Notes: a model not told the origin generated them from the sequence alone. A stretch of 10,218 nucleotides of DNA from Acetobacteraceae bacterium (GCA_947379865.1 CANCOY010000121.1:1-10218); one strand, 5' to 3'; numbered from the stretch's first letter, positions 1 to 7,029 are shown. Numbers and translations are program-made.

Positions 1-500
1 TGATGGCGCGACATGCCAGTCGCATGCTGAAACTTGGGGAACGGGTTACAGGAAATGCGGCCGATGCGGACGAGATCGTGCAGGAAACCTTCGTCAAGGT
101 CTGGCGCATGGCGCCGGACTGGCGGACGAACGGGCCAGCGAAACTTTCAACCTGGCTGCATCGTGTGGTTCTGAACGCGGCCATCGACCGCACGCGGCGG
201 CGGCAGCATCTGCCTCTGGACGAGATAACCATGGCCGATGAAATGGCCACAACCTCGGATGCCTTTGAGGAGATGCGCAGGCAGCAGCGCCAGGCACTGG
301 TCGCCGAGGCCATGCAGGATCTGCCGATCCGCCAGCGCCGCGCCCTGTCGCTGTACTATTTCGCCGAGACGCGGGCAGCTGAAGCAGCCGGGATCATGGA
401 CATCTCGCTGTCAGCCATGGAAGCCCTGCTGGTACGCGGCAAGATCGCCTTGAAAACCGCGCTGCGGCGTCGCGGAATAAGAAACTGGGAGGACGTCTGA
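1..500 (+). CDS. ECF-type RNA polymerase sigma factor, 5'-partial (CnrH-like context)
   Basis: This is an extracytoplasmic-function sigma factor that directs RNA polymerase to a small stress regulon. The first ATG (position 3) is probably an internal Met, because it falls inside the first helix of sigma region 2; some 20-30 N-terminal residues are likely missing upstream of the window. Region 2 covers about residues 3-72, with the typical NAADADEIVQETF helix followed by STWLHRVVLNAAIDRTRRR (core and -10 binding). Region 4 covers about residues 95-160, with the DLPIRQRRALSLYYF helix and a helix-turn-helix ending near SAMEALLVRGKIALK. The stop codon overlaps the next ATG by one base (TGATG), so the two genes are translationally coupled. 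The following genes encode a small membrane protein and a periplasmic sensor, which suggests control like that of CnrH by CnrY and CnrX. The family is certain; the signal sensed is inferred. Confidence 0.9.
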   Translation, partial: MARHASRMLKLGERVTGNAADADEIVQETFVKVWRMAPDWRTNGPAKLSTWLHRVVLNAAIDRTRRRQHLPLDEITMADEMATTSDAFEEMRRQQRQALVAEAMQDLPIRQRRALSLYYFAETRAAEAAGIMDISLSAMEALLVRGKIALKTALRRRGIRNWEDV

Positions 501-790
501 TGGACGACAATTTCGATCGCTGGATGGCACGCGCCAGCCAGACGCCCGACATATCGGAGGCACGGCTGGCGCGGGTGGTCACGGGCGTGATGACACGGCT
601 GGAGGGGGAGGACGTGCCAATGGCACCCGCCCTCGGCGGATTGGCCTTTATCTCCCGGCTGGGCCTGCCCGTGGCGCTGACCCTGGTGCTGGGCGCCTTT
701 GCGGCGCCGGTGGTGCTTGGTGGCGGCACCTCGCCGCTTTGCCTCGCAACCCTTAGCAGCACTATTTATGATACGTCAGAGGTCTATTGA
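500..790 (+). CDS. Small single-pass membrane protein, putative anti-sigma factor (CnrY-like by position)
   Basis: This 96-residue protein has no catalytic motif that I recognise. Residues 1-50 are polar and form a likely cytoplasmic part with an amphipathic segment (SEARLARVVTGVMTRL, 19-34). Residues about 54-75 form one hydrophobic span, and a short tail of about 20 residues follows. The start is well supported: GGGAGG at 487-492 lies 7 bases before the ATG, which overlaps the sigma factor stop. Its size, topology and position between an ECF sigma factor and a periplasmic sensor match CnrY, a roughly 95-residue anti-sigma factor whose short cytoplasmic N-terminus binds CnrH. Sequence identity with CnrY is not evident by eye, so anti-sigma function is inferred from context. 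It lacks the zinc-binding HxxxCxxC motif of ZAS-type anti-sigma factors. Confidence 0.7.
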   Translation: MDDNFDRWMARASQTPDISEARLARVVTGVMTRLEGEDVPMAPALGGLAFISRLGLPVALTLVLGAFAAPVVLGGGTSPLCLATLSSTIYDTSEVY

Positions 791-792
791 TC

Positions 793-1224
793 ATGCCAAC
801 TGGAAAAAAACTTGGCCGGGCTCTTGTGGCCTCCCTCGTCGTCAACGCCTTCCTGCTCAGTCTCTGGGGCGCCCACGCCCTGCGCAGGCACGCCGGGCCA
901 CCACCGCCGACCGAGATGGTGGCGCATATGACCGAGGGCATGTCGGCGGCGGATGCAGCGCTGTTCAGGGCCGCACTCGCGCCCTATATGCCCGACCTGG
1001 AGGCCAACCACGACAGGGTCCTGTCCATTCCGGCACGGATCGCGTCCGCCCTTGCAGCACCAGAGTTCGACCCTGCCCCCCTGAAGGCCGCCCTTGATGA
1101 CATGCGTCGGTCGCGCGAGGCGGTCGAGACTGCTCTGGGACAGGCTACCCTTCAGGCCGCCCCTGCCATGTCACGGGATGGGCGCATGAACCTGTGGCAC
1201 CGCCATGGTCCCCTTCATCCCTAG
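793..1224 (+). CDS. Periplasmic heavy-metal sensor / Metal_resist family protein (CnrX-like)
   Basis: This 143-residue protein is anchored in the inner membrane by an N-terminal span (about residues 7-29, after a KK-GR positive patch). It has a helical periplasmic domain typical of the CnrX/CpxP-like 'periplasmic heavy metal sensor' group: a FRAALAPYMPDLEANHDRV helix (58-76), a second long helix (about 95-120, DDMRRSREAVETAL) and an MSRDGR motif near 126-131. The C-terminus is His-rich (H136, H138, H142). The usual CnrX HxxxH pair is replaced by E41-xxx-H45, so the metal specificity is open. I chose the ATG at 793 (AGAGG at 778-782, spacing 10); a TTG at 787 overlapping the upstream stop would add two residues. 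It probably relays a periplasmic signal to the 96-residue partner and so releases the sigma factor. It ends 18 bp from the convergent epimerase gene. Confidence 0.8.
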   Translation: MPTGKKLGRALVASLVVNAFLLSLWGAHALRRHAGPPPPTEMVAHMTEGMSAADAALFRAALAPYMPDLEANHDRVLSIPARIASALAAPEFDPAPLKAALDDMRRSREAVETALGQATLQAAPAMSRDGRMNLWHRHGPLHP

Positions 1225-1242
1225 GCTGAGGCATGGATGGCA

Positions 1243-2118
1243 TTACGCCAGGCCTGCCAGCGCCCGCAGCCCCTCTCGATAGCTGGGATAGGCGAGGTTA
1301 ACGCCCAGTTCGCTGTGCAGCAGGGTGTTACGCACCCGCTTGTTTTCGGCATAGAAGCTGCGGCCCATCTCCGACAGATTGGCTTCTTCCAGCGGCACCA
1401 GTGGCGGCACGGGGGCGCCCAGCAGGGTGCAGGCAAATTCCACCACCTCCCAGGGGGCCGACGCCTCGTCATCACAGACATTGTAGATGGCGCCGGGCCG
1501 GGGACGGGCGATGGAGGCGGCCAGCACGGCGGCGATATCCTCCACATGAATGCGGCTGAAGACCTGGCCTTCCTTGAAGGTGCGCCTGGCGGAGCCGTCG
1601 CGCACGCTGTCGATCTGGCTGCGGCCAGGGCCATAGATGCCGGCAAGGCGGAAGACATGGGCAGGCAGGCCCTGTTGCTGCCACAGGCGGCACCAGCCAG
1701 CTTCGGCCGCCACGCGCCGTTGGCCGCGCACATTGGCAGGCCTCAGGTCGCTGGTTTCGTCCACCCAGTCGCCGCCCCGGTCGCCATAGACCCCGGTGGT
1801 GGAGAGATAGGCCAGCCAGCGCAGCGACGGCAGACGTGCCAGGGCGCCACCATGCAGGTCCAGCACCGGGTCGCCCACCTCATCAGGCGGAATGGAGATT
1901 ATCACATGGGTTACGTCTGCCAGCACCGCAGGATCAAGGGGGGTGCTGCGGTTGAAGACATGCCCCTCGACCCCCTCGGCCACAAGCCTTTTGGCCCCCT
2001 CGGCCGTGCGGGAGGTGCCGGCCACCTGCCAGCCCCTGGCCGTCAGGCCGCGGGCCAGGGCACGGGCGCTGTAGCCATGGCCAAAGCTGAGGAGGCGTGG
2101 GGTCGCAGGCATGGTCAT
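1243..2118 (-). CDS. NAD(P)-dependent epimerase/dehydratase family protein (YeeZ-like atypical SDR)
   Basis: This cytoplasmic Rossmann-fold protein (291 residues from the chosen start) belongs to the extended/atypical short-chain dehydrogenases; its substrate is unknown. The nucleotide-binding turn is GHGYSA (13-18), an unusual GxGxxA form shared with YeeZ-type proteins. STTGVYGD (106-113) corresponds to the active-site strand, but Y111 is not followed by the YxxxK lysine, so classical SDR catalysis is doubtful. RLAGIYGPGR (157-166) and HVEDIA (191-196) are the usual downstream SDR motifs. The start at 2118 is favoured: a GGAG sits 9 bases upstream on the coding strand, whereas the longer start at 2142 has no visible ribosome binding site; an ATG at 2112 is also possible. 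The gene is divergent from the TPR gene across 54 bp. A function in sugar or cofactor metabolism is only a guess. Confidence 0.85.
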   Translation of the reverse strand: MTMPATPRLLSFGHGYSARALARGLTARGWQVAGTSRTAEGAKRLVAEGVEGHVFNRSTPLDPAVLADVTHVIISIPPDEVGDPVLDLHGGALARLPSLRWLAYLSTTGVYGDRGGDWVDETSDLRPANVRGQRRVAAEAGWCRLWQQQGLPAHVFRLAGIYGPGRSQIDSVRDGSARRTFKEGQVFSRIHVEDIAAVLAASIARPRPGAIYNVCDDEASAPWEVVEFACTLLGAPVPPLVPLEEANLSEMGRSFYAENKRVRNTLLHSELGVNLAYPSYREGLRALAGLA

Positions 2119-2172
2119 GAAGGGGATCTCCGGGGCTTGCATCGGACAGCGGACAGCCGGACTTTAGGCGCC

Positions 2173-3045
2173 ATGCACACCGCCCCTCAAGCACCCCCCG
2201 CCCGCCGCCGCTTGATCCCGGTCCTGGCACTGGCAACCCTGGCCGCGTTGGCCCTGGCGCCGGATCTGGCCCTGGCCAAGACCACAAGGGTGGAGGCCAC
2301 CGCCAAGCCCGCCACCCCGCCCCGCCCCCCGGCCCCCACGGCAACCGAGGCGGAGGCCGCGCGCAGCTATCAGGCCTGCCTGGCGGCGGTGCGCACCAAT
2401 GCGACCACGGCCCTGTCCCAGGCCGAGGCCTGGGTGCGGGCTGGCGGCGGCGCGCCGGCCGACCATTGCGCCGGTCTGGCGCTGGTGGAACTGGGCCGCC
2501 TGCCACAGGCTGCCGCCCGCCTTGAGGCGGCGGCAAGCCATGCCAAACGCCCCGATCTGGGCGCCGACCTGCTGGACCAGGCAGGCAATGTCTGGCTGAT
2601 GGAAGGCAGCTTCAACAAGGCCTATGAGGCGTTTACCCGCTCGCTTGCGCTGCGGCCCAACCAGCCCCAGGTGATGGTGGACCGCGCCCGCGCCCTTGGT
2701 GCCCAGGACGACTGGGAGGGGGCGGCCGCAGAACTGGGCAAGGTGCTGAAACTGGCCCCCGGCAATGTCGAGGCCCATAGCCTGCGCGCCGGGGCGCGGC
2801 GGCGGCTTGGTGACCTTGGCGGCGCCCGGGCTGATGTGGAAGCGGCCCTTGGCGCCATGCCGGGTGATCCTGATGCCCTGCTGGAGCGTGGCGCCATCCG
2901 CCACCTTGCTGGCGATGATCCAGGCGCCAGAACCGACTGGATCGACGTGCTGAAAAAAGCCCCCGAAAGCCCGGCCGCCGAAGCCGCAAGGGCCAATATC
3001 GAAGCCCTCGGCCTCAAGCCCCAGGCAGACGCGCCGGCCCCATAG
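2173..3045 (+). CDS. Exported tetratricopeptide-repeat protein
   Basis: This 290-residue protein has an N-terminal signal peptide: basic RRR at 11-13, a hydrophobic core at 14-34 and a likely cleavage after ALA (35). A Pro/Ala/Thr linker (about 40-60) follows. The rest is helical with about four TPR units: 131-164 (WLMEGSFNKAYEAFTRSL), 165-198, 199-232 and 233-266, each with the A/G-A-P consensus spacing. Two cysteines (C69, C99) lie before the repeats and could form a disulfide in the periplasm. TPR proteins of this kind act as scaffolds for envelope complexes, but no partner can be named from the sequence. The open frame continues far upstream antisense to the epimerase, but the signal peptide fixes the start at 2173. 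Only a weak ribosome site is visible. Its last 32 bp overlap the 3' end of queG on the other strand. Confidence 0.85.
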   Translation: MHTAPQAPPARRRLIPVLALATLAALALAPDLALAKTTRVEATAKPATPPRPPAPTATEAEAARSYQACLAAVRTNATTALSQAEAWVRAGGGAPADHCAGLALVELGRLPQAAARLEAAASHAKRPDLGADLLDQAGNVWLMEGSFNKAYEAFTRSLALRPNQPQVMVDRARALGAQDDWEGAAAELGKVLKLAPGNVEAHSLRAGARRRLGDLGGARADVEAALGAMPGDPDALLERGAIRHLAGDDPGARTDWIDVLKKAPESPAAEAARANIEALGLKPQADAPAP

Positions 3046-4156
3046 CCGCTGCCCATTCGGCGACCACATCGGGATCGGCCTCTGCCGCCAGCCGGCCTGT
3101 GGCGCGGCGGCCAAGCTCAAGGGGGCCAAGCAGGCGGCCGAGCGCCCACACGGCCATGCCCCGCACCAGGGGCGCCGCATCGTCAAGCAACTGGTCCAGC
3201 ACCGGCACCACGGCAGGATCCGCCGAATTTCCCAGCGCAATGGCGACATTGCGGACAAACCTGTCGCGCCCGATGCGCTTGATGGCGGTGCCCGCAAACA
3301 TCGCCCGGAAGGCCGCATCATCAAGGCGGGCCAGATCGGCCAGCAGGGGCGCCTGCAGGGCGGCGCGGGGCTGCAGGGCCGCCTCATGCCCCACCGTCGC
3401 CCATTTGTTCCACGGGCAGACCGCCAGGCAATCATCGCAGCCATAGATGCGGTTGCCCATGGGGGCGCGGAACTCGGCCGGGATCGGCCCCTTGTGCTCG
3501 ATGCTGAGGTAGGAGAGGCAGCGGCGGGCATCAAGCTGGTGCGGTGCCGGAAAGGCCGCCGTCGGACAGATGTCGAGGCAGGCGGTGCAGCGGCCACAAT
3601 GATCCGCCTCGGGCGCATCCGGCTCCAGCTCAGCCGCCGTGTAGATGGCGCCAAGGAACAGCCACGAGCCATGCTGGCGCGACACCAGATTGGTGTGCTT
3701 GCCCTGCCAGCCAAGCCCGGCGGCGGCGGCCAGGGGTTTTTCCATGACGGCCGCAGTATCAACGAAAACCTTTACGTCCTGCCCCGTCTCGGCCGCCAGC
3801 CAGCGGGCCAGCAGCTTGAGCTTGCGCTTGATCACATCATGGTAATCAGCCCCCTGCGCATAGACCGAGATGGTGGCACGGTCGCGCCGCGTCAGGCGGG
3901 CCATGGGATCTTCGGCCGGCCCATAGTTCATGCCCAGCATGATGATGGAACGCACCCCGGGCCATAGCACCCGGGGATCGGCGCGGCGCTCGGGGCGGTC
4001 GGCCAGCCAGGCCATGGCGCCGTGGCGGCCTTCGGCCAGAAAGGCCATCAGGCGGGCGGCGGTCGCCTCTGTCAGGGCGTCGGGCGTGGTCAGGCCGATG
4101 GCCTCGAAGCCCAGGGTGCGGGCCTCTGCCTCAAGACGCGCCCGCAAGCCCTCCAT
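3014..4156 (-). CDS. queG: Epoxyqueuosine reductase QueG
   Basis: QueG performs the last step of queuosine synthesis, reducing epoxyqueuosine to queuosine at position 34 of GUN-anticodon tRNAs with cobalamin and two [4Fe-4S] clusters. The 380-residue length is normal for the family. Visible motifs are SVYAQGADYHDVIKRKL (97-113, cobalamin-side motif), D133 in VDTAAVMEK (the predicted catalytic acid) and GLGWQGKHTN (147-156). The ferredoxin-type cysteines are C187, C190, C193 and C197 (CGRCTACLDICP), plus C213, C240, C243 and C247 (CDDCLAVCPWNK), a complete set for two clusters. The C-terminal part (about 285-380) has HEAT-like helices as in other QueG proteins. Its ATG directly abuts the TAG of the upstream GST gene, so the two form an operon and QueG probably relies on translational coupling. 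Confidence 0.96.
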   Translation of the reverse strand: MEGLRARLEAEARTLGFEAIGLTTPDALTEATAARLMAFLAEGRHGAMAWLADRPERRADPRVLWPGVRSIIMLGMNYGPAEDPMARLTRRDRATISVYAQGADYHDVIKRKLKLLARWLAAETGQDVKVFVDTAAVMEKPLAAAAGLGWQGKHTNLVSRQHGSWLFLGAIYTAAELEPDAPEADHCGRCTACLDICPTAAFPAPHQLDARRCLSYLSIEHKGPIPAEFRAPMGNRIYGCDDCLAVCPWNKWATVGHEAALQPRAALQAPLLADLARLDDAAFRAMFAGTAIKRIGRDRFVRNVAIALGNSADPAVVPVLDQLLDDAAPLVRGMAVWALGRLLGPLELGRRATGRLAAEADPDVVAEWAAAMGPARLPGA

Positions 4157-4825
4157 CTAGAAATCCAGGTCGGCGTAATGCACGGGCGGCCGCAGGCCGG
4201 TGATATGATCGGCCAGCAGCGGCCGGAAAGACGGGCGCGACTTCACCCGCGCATACCAGTCCTTCGCATCGGGATGATCTTCCCACGGCACATCCCCGAC
4301 ATAGTCGAGGCAGGAGAGTTGGGCCGCAGCCGCAATGTCGGCAAGGCTGAAATCATCCCCCGCCAGCCAGCGCCGCTCTTCCACCAGATAGGTGATGTAA
4401 TCCAGGTGGTAATTGATGTTCAGAAGGCCCGCGCGGATATGTGCAGAATCCGGCTCACCAAGGCCCATGAGACGCTTGGTGACGCGCTCCCACACGAGGT
4501 TCTGGGTTACCTCGGCATGGAATTTCTGGTCGAACCAGGCGGCAAGACGGCGTGCCTCGGCCCGGCCGGCGGGGGTGCTGCCAATCAGCAGGCGGGCGGG
4601 ATAAACCTCGTCCAGATATTCGCAGATCACTGAAGAATCGCTGACGACAAAACCCGTCGTCTCAACCAGGACAGGCACCTGTCCGGCCGGGTTGAGGGCA
4701 AGGAATTCATCCCGCCGCTCCCAGACCTTTTCGGCCATGAGATCGAAATCAAGCCCTTTCTCACCCAGTGCGATACGCACTTTCCGAGAAAAGGGGGACA
4801 AGATCGTATGAAACAGAACACGCAT
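4157..4825 (-). CDS. Glutathione S-transferase family protein
   Basis: This 222-residue cytosolic protein has the two-domain GST layout. The N-terminal thioredoxin-like domain (about 1-80) begins with the strand MRVLFHTILSPFSRKVR. S10 is at the usual catalytic serine position of serine-type GSTs, followed by the helix that carries R14. The cis-proline P51 is in NPAGQVPVL, and SDSSVICEYL (62-71) is the glutathione-binding SNAIL/ES-like turn. The all-helical C-terminal domain (about 90-215) contains FSLADIAAAAQLSCLDYVG (178-196), with the N-capping box S/T-x-x-D (SLAD). The substrate is unknown; stress detoxification is the general role. It is the first gene of a tight pair with queG (stop and start directly adjacent). 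I know this pairing as a recurring arrangement in Alphaproteobacteria, but no functional link is established. Confidence 0.92.
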   Translation of the reverse strand: MRVLFHTILSPFSRKVRIALGEKGLDFDLMAEKVWERRDEFLALNPAGQVPVLVETTGFVVSDSSVICEYLDEVYPARLLIGSTPAGRAEARRLAAWFDQKFHAEVTQNLVWERVTKRLMGLGEPDSAHIRAGLLNINYHLDYITYLVEERRWLAGDDFSLADIAAAAQLSCLDYVGDVPWEDHPDAKDWYARVKSRPSFRPLLADHITGLRPPVHYADLDF

Positions 4826-4929
4826 GGGCGCGCACTTTACCTATCCACCCCGGCCGGGCCAAGACCTCTCCACAGGTTTTAGTAACCAGACGCAGGCGGA
4901 GGGCGCCACAACGCCATCCGTACACGTCA

Positions 4930-4960
4930 CCAGGCCGCCATGGCCGATATTCAGGCCTGG
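4930..4960 (-). repeat. Inverted repeat spanning the NDUFA9-like stop codon
   Basis: A perfect 7-bp inverted repeat (CCAGGCC at 4930-4936 and GGCCTGG at 4954-4960) flanks a 17-base loop that contains the TGA stop codon at 4951-4953. It could be a weak transcription terminator or mRNA 3' structure. No T-run follows on the coding strand, so terminator function is doubtful. Confidence 0.3.
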
Positions 4961-5898
4961 GAAGGGGCGAACTGGCCGGTGCGGCGGAAGCGGCCAAGAT
5001 AGGCCGGCACCACCGATTCGACCGTCTTTGGCACGATGCCAAGGTCGGCAAGCCCGGGCATGCCGGGGGCCACGACATTGTCGGTCTCCAGCATGACCAC
5101 CTGGTCGCGGGTCAGCATGGGCGAGGGCAGCAGGCCCATGATCAGGCCCTGGATCTTTGCCACGGCAAAGGGAATGGGCAGCAGCAGCCGTTTGCGCTGG
5201 ATGACCGTCAGCACATAGGCCATCAGTTCGGCAAAGGTATAGATGCCGGGGCCGCCCAGTTCATAGGTCTTGCCGGCGGCCTCGGGCCGGGCCAACGCGG
5301 CCATTACCGCATCGGCCACATCGCCCACATAGACCGGCTGGAAGCGCGTGTGGCCGCCACCGATCAGGGGCAGGGCCGGCAGATAGCGCGCCAGATTGGC
5401 GAAGCGGTTGAAGAAGCCATCCTCGGCCCCGAAGACGATGGAGGGCCGCAGGATCGTGGCCGTCGGAAAGGCCGCGTGCACCGCCGCCTCGCCCGTGGCC
5501 TTGGTGCGGGCATAAGCGGCGGCAGAGGCCGCATCGGCACCGATTGCCGACACATGGACAACATGCCGCACCCCGGCGGCCCGTGCCGCCTCGGCAATGA
5601 GGCCTGGCGCCGTTGCCTGCACCATGTCGAACTTCTGGGCGCCCGATTCATGCAGGATGCCGACGAGATTGATCACCGCATCGGCACCGGCCACCGCCGC
5701 CTGCACAGAGGAGGCAACCCGCACATTGGCCAGAAACGGCACCACCTGGCCCACATCACCCATGGTGCGCAGGAACTTGGCATCCTCCAGGCGGCGGACC
5801 GCGACGCGCACCCGTGCGCCCGAGGCGGCAAGCCGTTTTACCACATAGCGCCCGATGAAACCGGAGCCCCCGAAGACCGTGACCAGCCGCTCAGCCAT
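4951..5898 (-). CDS. NDUFA9-family NAD(P)-binding protein (complex I NDUFA9-like SDR)
   Basis: This 315-residue atypical SDR resembles the mitochondrial complex I accessory subunit NDUFA9 and is common in Alphaproteobacteria; its enzymatic role is not settled. The Rossmann motif is VFGGSGFIGRYVVKRL (8-23, GGxGFIG). VINLVGIL (75-82) is the NNxG-like strand, HVSAIGAD (115-122) the serine strand, and YARTKATGE (129-137) carries the YxxxK pair (Y129, K133). RPSIVFGAEDGFFNRFA (151-167) and FQPVYVGDVADA (187-198) are diagnostic of the family. The start at 5898 is chosen because residues before it look noncoding and a GGGGA lies 7 bases upstream; the open frame itself extends to 6060. The gene stands alone between a GST gene (125 bp away) and a divergent tRNA. 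It may support quinone or respiratory function, by analogy only. Confidence 0.9.
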   Translation of the reverse strand: MAERLVTVFGGSGFIGRYVVKRLAASGARVRVAVRRLEDAKFLRTMGDVGQVVPFLANVRVASSVQAAVAGADAVINLVGILHESGAQKFDMVQATAPGLIAEAARAAGVRHVVHVSAIGADAASAAAYARTKATGEAAVHAAFPTATILRPSIVFGAEDGFFNRFANLARYLPALPLIGGGHTRFQPVYVGDVADAVMAALARPEAAGKTYELGGPGIYTFAELMAYVLTVIQRKRLLLPIPFAVAKIQGLIMGLLPSPMLTRDQVVMLETDNVVAPGMPGLADLGIVPKTVESVVPAYLGRFRRTGQFAPSQA

Positions 5899-6053
5899 GT
5901 GCAAATCCCCGTTTCGGCGCGCCCCCGGGCGCAGCCTGCCGCGCGCCAGCCAAGCCGCCGACGCAGTGTTCAATGGCGAACGTATAGCGGTTTGCGGGCT
6001 GCGGGTCATCGTCCCTCCGGGCCAGCTATTTTCGCCTTCTTCAAACGGACACG

Positions 6054-6082
6054 TTGACATCGGGGTTCAATTTCAATACTCA
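6054..6082 (+). promoter_or_regulatory. Candidate sigma70-type promoter for tRNA-Leu
   Basis: A consensus -35 hexamer, TTGACA (6054-6059), is followed after 17 bases by TACTCA (6077-6082), a weak -10 match. Initiation near 6088 would leave a short leader before the mature tRNA 5' end at 6097. A strong -35 with a relaxed -10 is common for alphaproteobacterial stable-RNA genes. The rest of the 198-bp gap 5899-6096 shows nothing clear apart from the space needed for the divergent dehydrogenase promoter. Confidence 0.5.
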
Positions 6083-6096
6083 ACCGCTGCCGACCA

Positions 6097-6183
<87 letters not shown>

Positions 6184-6189
6184 CTTCTC

Positions 6190-6227
6190 GGGAGCACGCC
6201 AATCGCCAACCGGCGACGCGTGCTCCC
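6190..6227 (+). terminator. Strong two-part hairpin between tRNA-Leu and nrnC (terminator or processing structure)
   Basis: A perfect 10-bp stem (GGGAGCACGC at 6190-6199, GCGTGCTCCC at 6218-6227) encloses an inner 5-bp stem (TCGCC at 6203-6207, GGCGA at 6212-6216) with an AACC loop and a small CAA/C internal bulge. It begins 6 bases after the tRNA CCA end and finishes 14 bases before the nrnC start. No T-tract follows, so it is not a classical intrinsic terminator. It could still end or slow tRNA transcription, protect a processed end, or affect nrnC translation. Confidence 0.6.
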
Positions 6228-6241
6228 GCCGGACCCCCGAC

Positions 6242-6856
6242 ATGACAATCACACTGCACAAGGGCGATCTGCCCGCCGGGCTTGATTTCGGCTCGATCGT
6301 TGCGATCGATACGGAAACCATGGGCCTCAACCCCCATCGGGACCGGCTTTGCCTCGTGCAGCTGTCGGCAGGGGATGGCAATGCCCATCTCGTCCAGATC
6401 CCCAAGGGCCACCATCAGGCCCCGCGCCTCGAGGCACTGCTGGCGGATCCGGCCGTCACCAAGCTGTTTCATTTCGGGCGGTTCGATATCGCCGCGCTGC
6501 GCCAGCATCTGGGCGTGCTGCCGTCCCCCGTTTATTGCACCAAGATCGCCGCCCGCCTGACGCGCACCTTCACCGACCGCCATGGTCTGCGTGACCTCTG
6601 CAAGGAAATCCTCGGCGTCGAGATTTCCAAGCAGCAGCAGACCAGCGACTGGGGTGCCGAAACCCTGACCGAGGCGCAGCTGGCCTATGCCGCCTCGGAC
6701 GTGCTGCACCTGCACGCCCTCAAGGCCAGGTTCGATGACCTGCTGGAGCGCGAAGGCCGCACCCAGCTGGCGGAAGCCTGCTTTGCCTTTCTGCCGACCC
6801 GCGCCGAGCTGGACCTTGCCGGCTGGCCCGAGACCGACATTTTTGCCCATTCCTGA
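6242..6856 (+). CDS. nrnC: NrnC-type diribonuclease / short RNase D-like 3'-5' exonuclease
   Basis: This 204-residue DEDDy exonuclease degrades very short RNAs; NrnC of Bartonella cleaves dinucleotides such as pGpG and completes RNA turnover in bacteria without Orn. Catalytic residues are visible: D23 and E25 in AIDTETMGL (Exo I), D82 in HFGRFDIAAL (Exo II), and Y149 with D153 in YAASDVLHLH (Exo III). The protein has no HRDC domains, so it is not full RNase D (about 375 residues in E. coli). The stretches GDLPAGLD, KIAARLTRTFTDRHGL, EISKQQQTSDW and the C-terminal ETDIFAHS match my memory of Bartonella NrnC. The ATG at 6242 is chosen because it gives the usual N-terminus; the upstream open frame runs into the tRNA. 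No clear Shine-Dalgarno sequence or separate promoter is seen, so transcription may come through the tRNA-Leu unit. Confidence 0.93.
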   Translation: MTITLHKGDLPAGLDFGSIVAIDTETMGLNPHRDRLCLVQLSAGDGNAHLVQIPKGHHQAPRLEALLADPAVTKLFHFGRFDIAALRQHLGVLPSPVYCTKIAARLTRTFTDRHGLRDLCKEILGVEISKQQQTSDWGAETLTEAQLAYAASDVLHLHALKARFDDLLEREGRTQLAEACFAFLPTRAELDLAGWPETDIFAHS

Positions 6857-6916
6857 GTTCTGACGGCCGCAAAACCTGAGGGCGCAGGTATCCTGAACGC
6901 TGGGCACAGGCTCTCG

Positions 6917-6945
6917 TTGACGAAAACACGGCGGGTTGACATAAT
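6917..6945 (+). promoter_or_regulatory. Sigma70-type promoter candidate for the kdsD-lpt operon
   Basis: TTGACG (6917-6922) and CATAAT (6940-6945) are separated by exactly 17 bases, each one mismatch from consensus. Initiation near 6952 would give a leader of about 78 bases before kdsD. A second TTGACA at 6936-6941 overlaps the -10 but has no good partner downstream. The remaining part of the 173-bp gap (6857-7029) shows only short imperfect inverted repeats and no convincing terminator for nrnC. Confidence 0.6.
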
Positions 6946-7029
6946 TCCGGCACGATTTTCGCTTGTCCCTCTGCGGACAGGCGCGGCAAGATCGCCGTCG
7001 CCCCCTCTTCCGATGAAGTGCCTCCCCGC

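Noticed and set aside
1237..2172. Long open frame on the + strand running into the TPR gene
   Set aside because: It is antisense to the well-supported epimerase gene and has no family features; a signal peptide begins at 2173, so the upstream part is a GC-driven shadow.
2164..3762. 532-residue open frame on the - strand
   Set aside because: It is out of frame with queG and antisense to the TPR gene; composition is low-complexity Arg/Ala/Gly.
4849..4858. Perfect 10-bp palindrome CCCGGCCGGG upstream of the GST start
   Set aside because: All-GC palindromes of this length are expected often by chance here, and no partner site or promoter context was found.
5974..6030. Possible promoter on the - strand for the NDUFA9-like gene (a TATACG hexamer with a weak upstream ATGACC)
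   Set aside because: The -35 match is too poor and nothing else supports it.
4768..6057. 429-residue open frame on the + strand
   Set aside because: It lies antisense to the NDUFA9-like gene and the GST start, with His/Gly/Arg-rich composition and no recognisable motifs.
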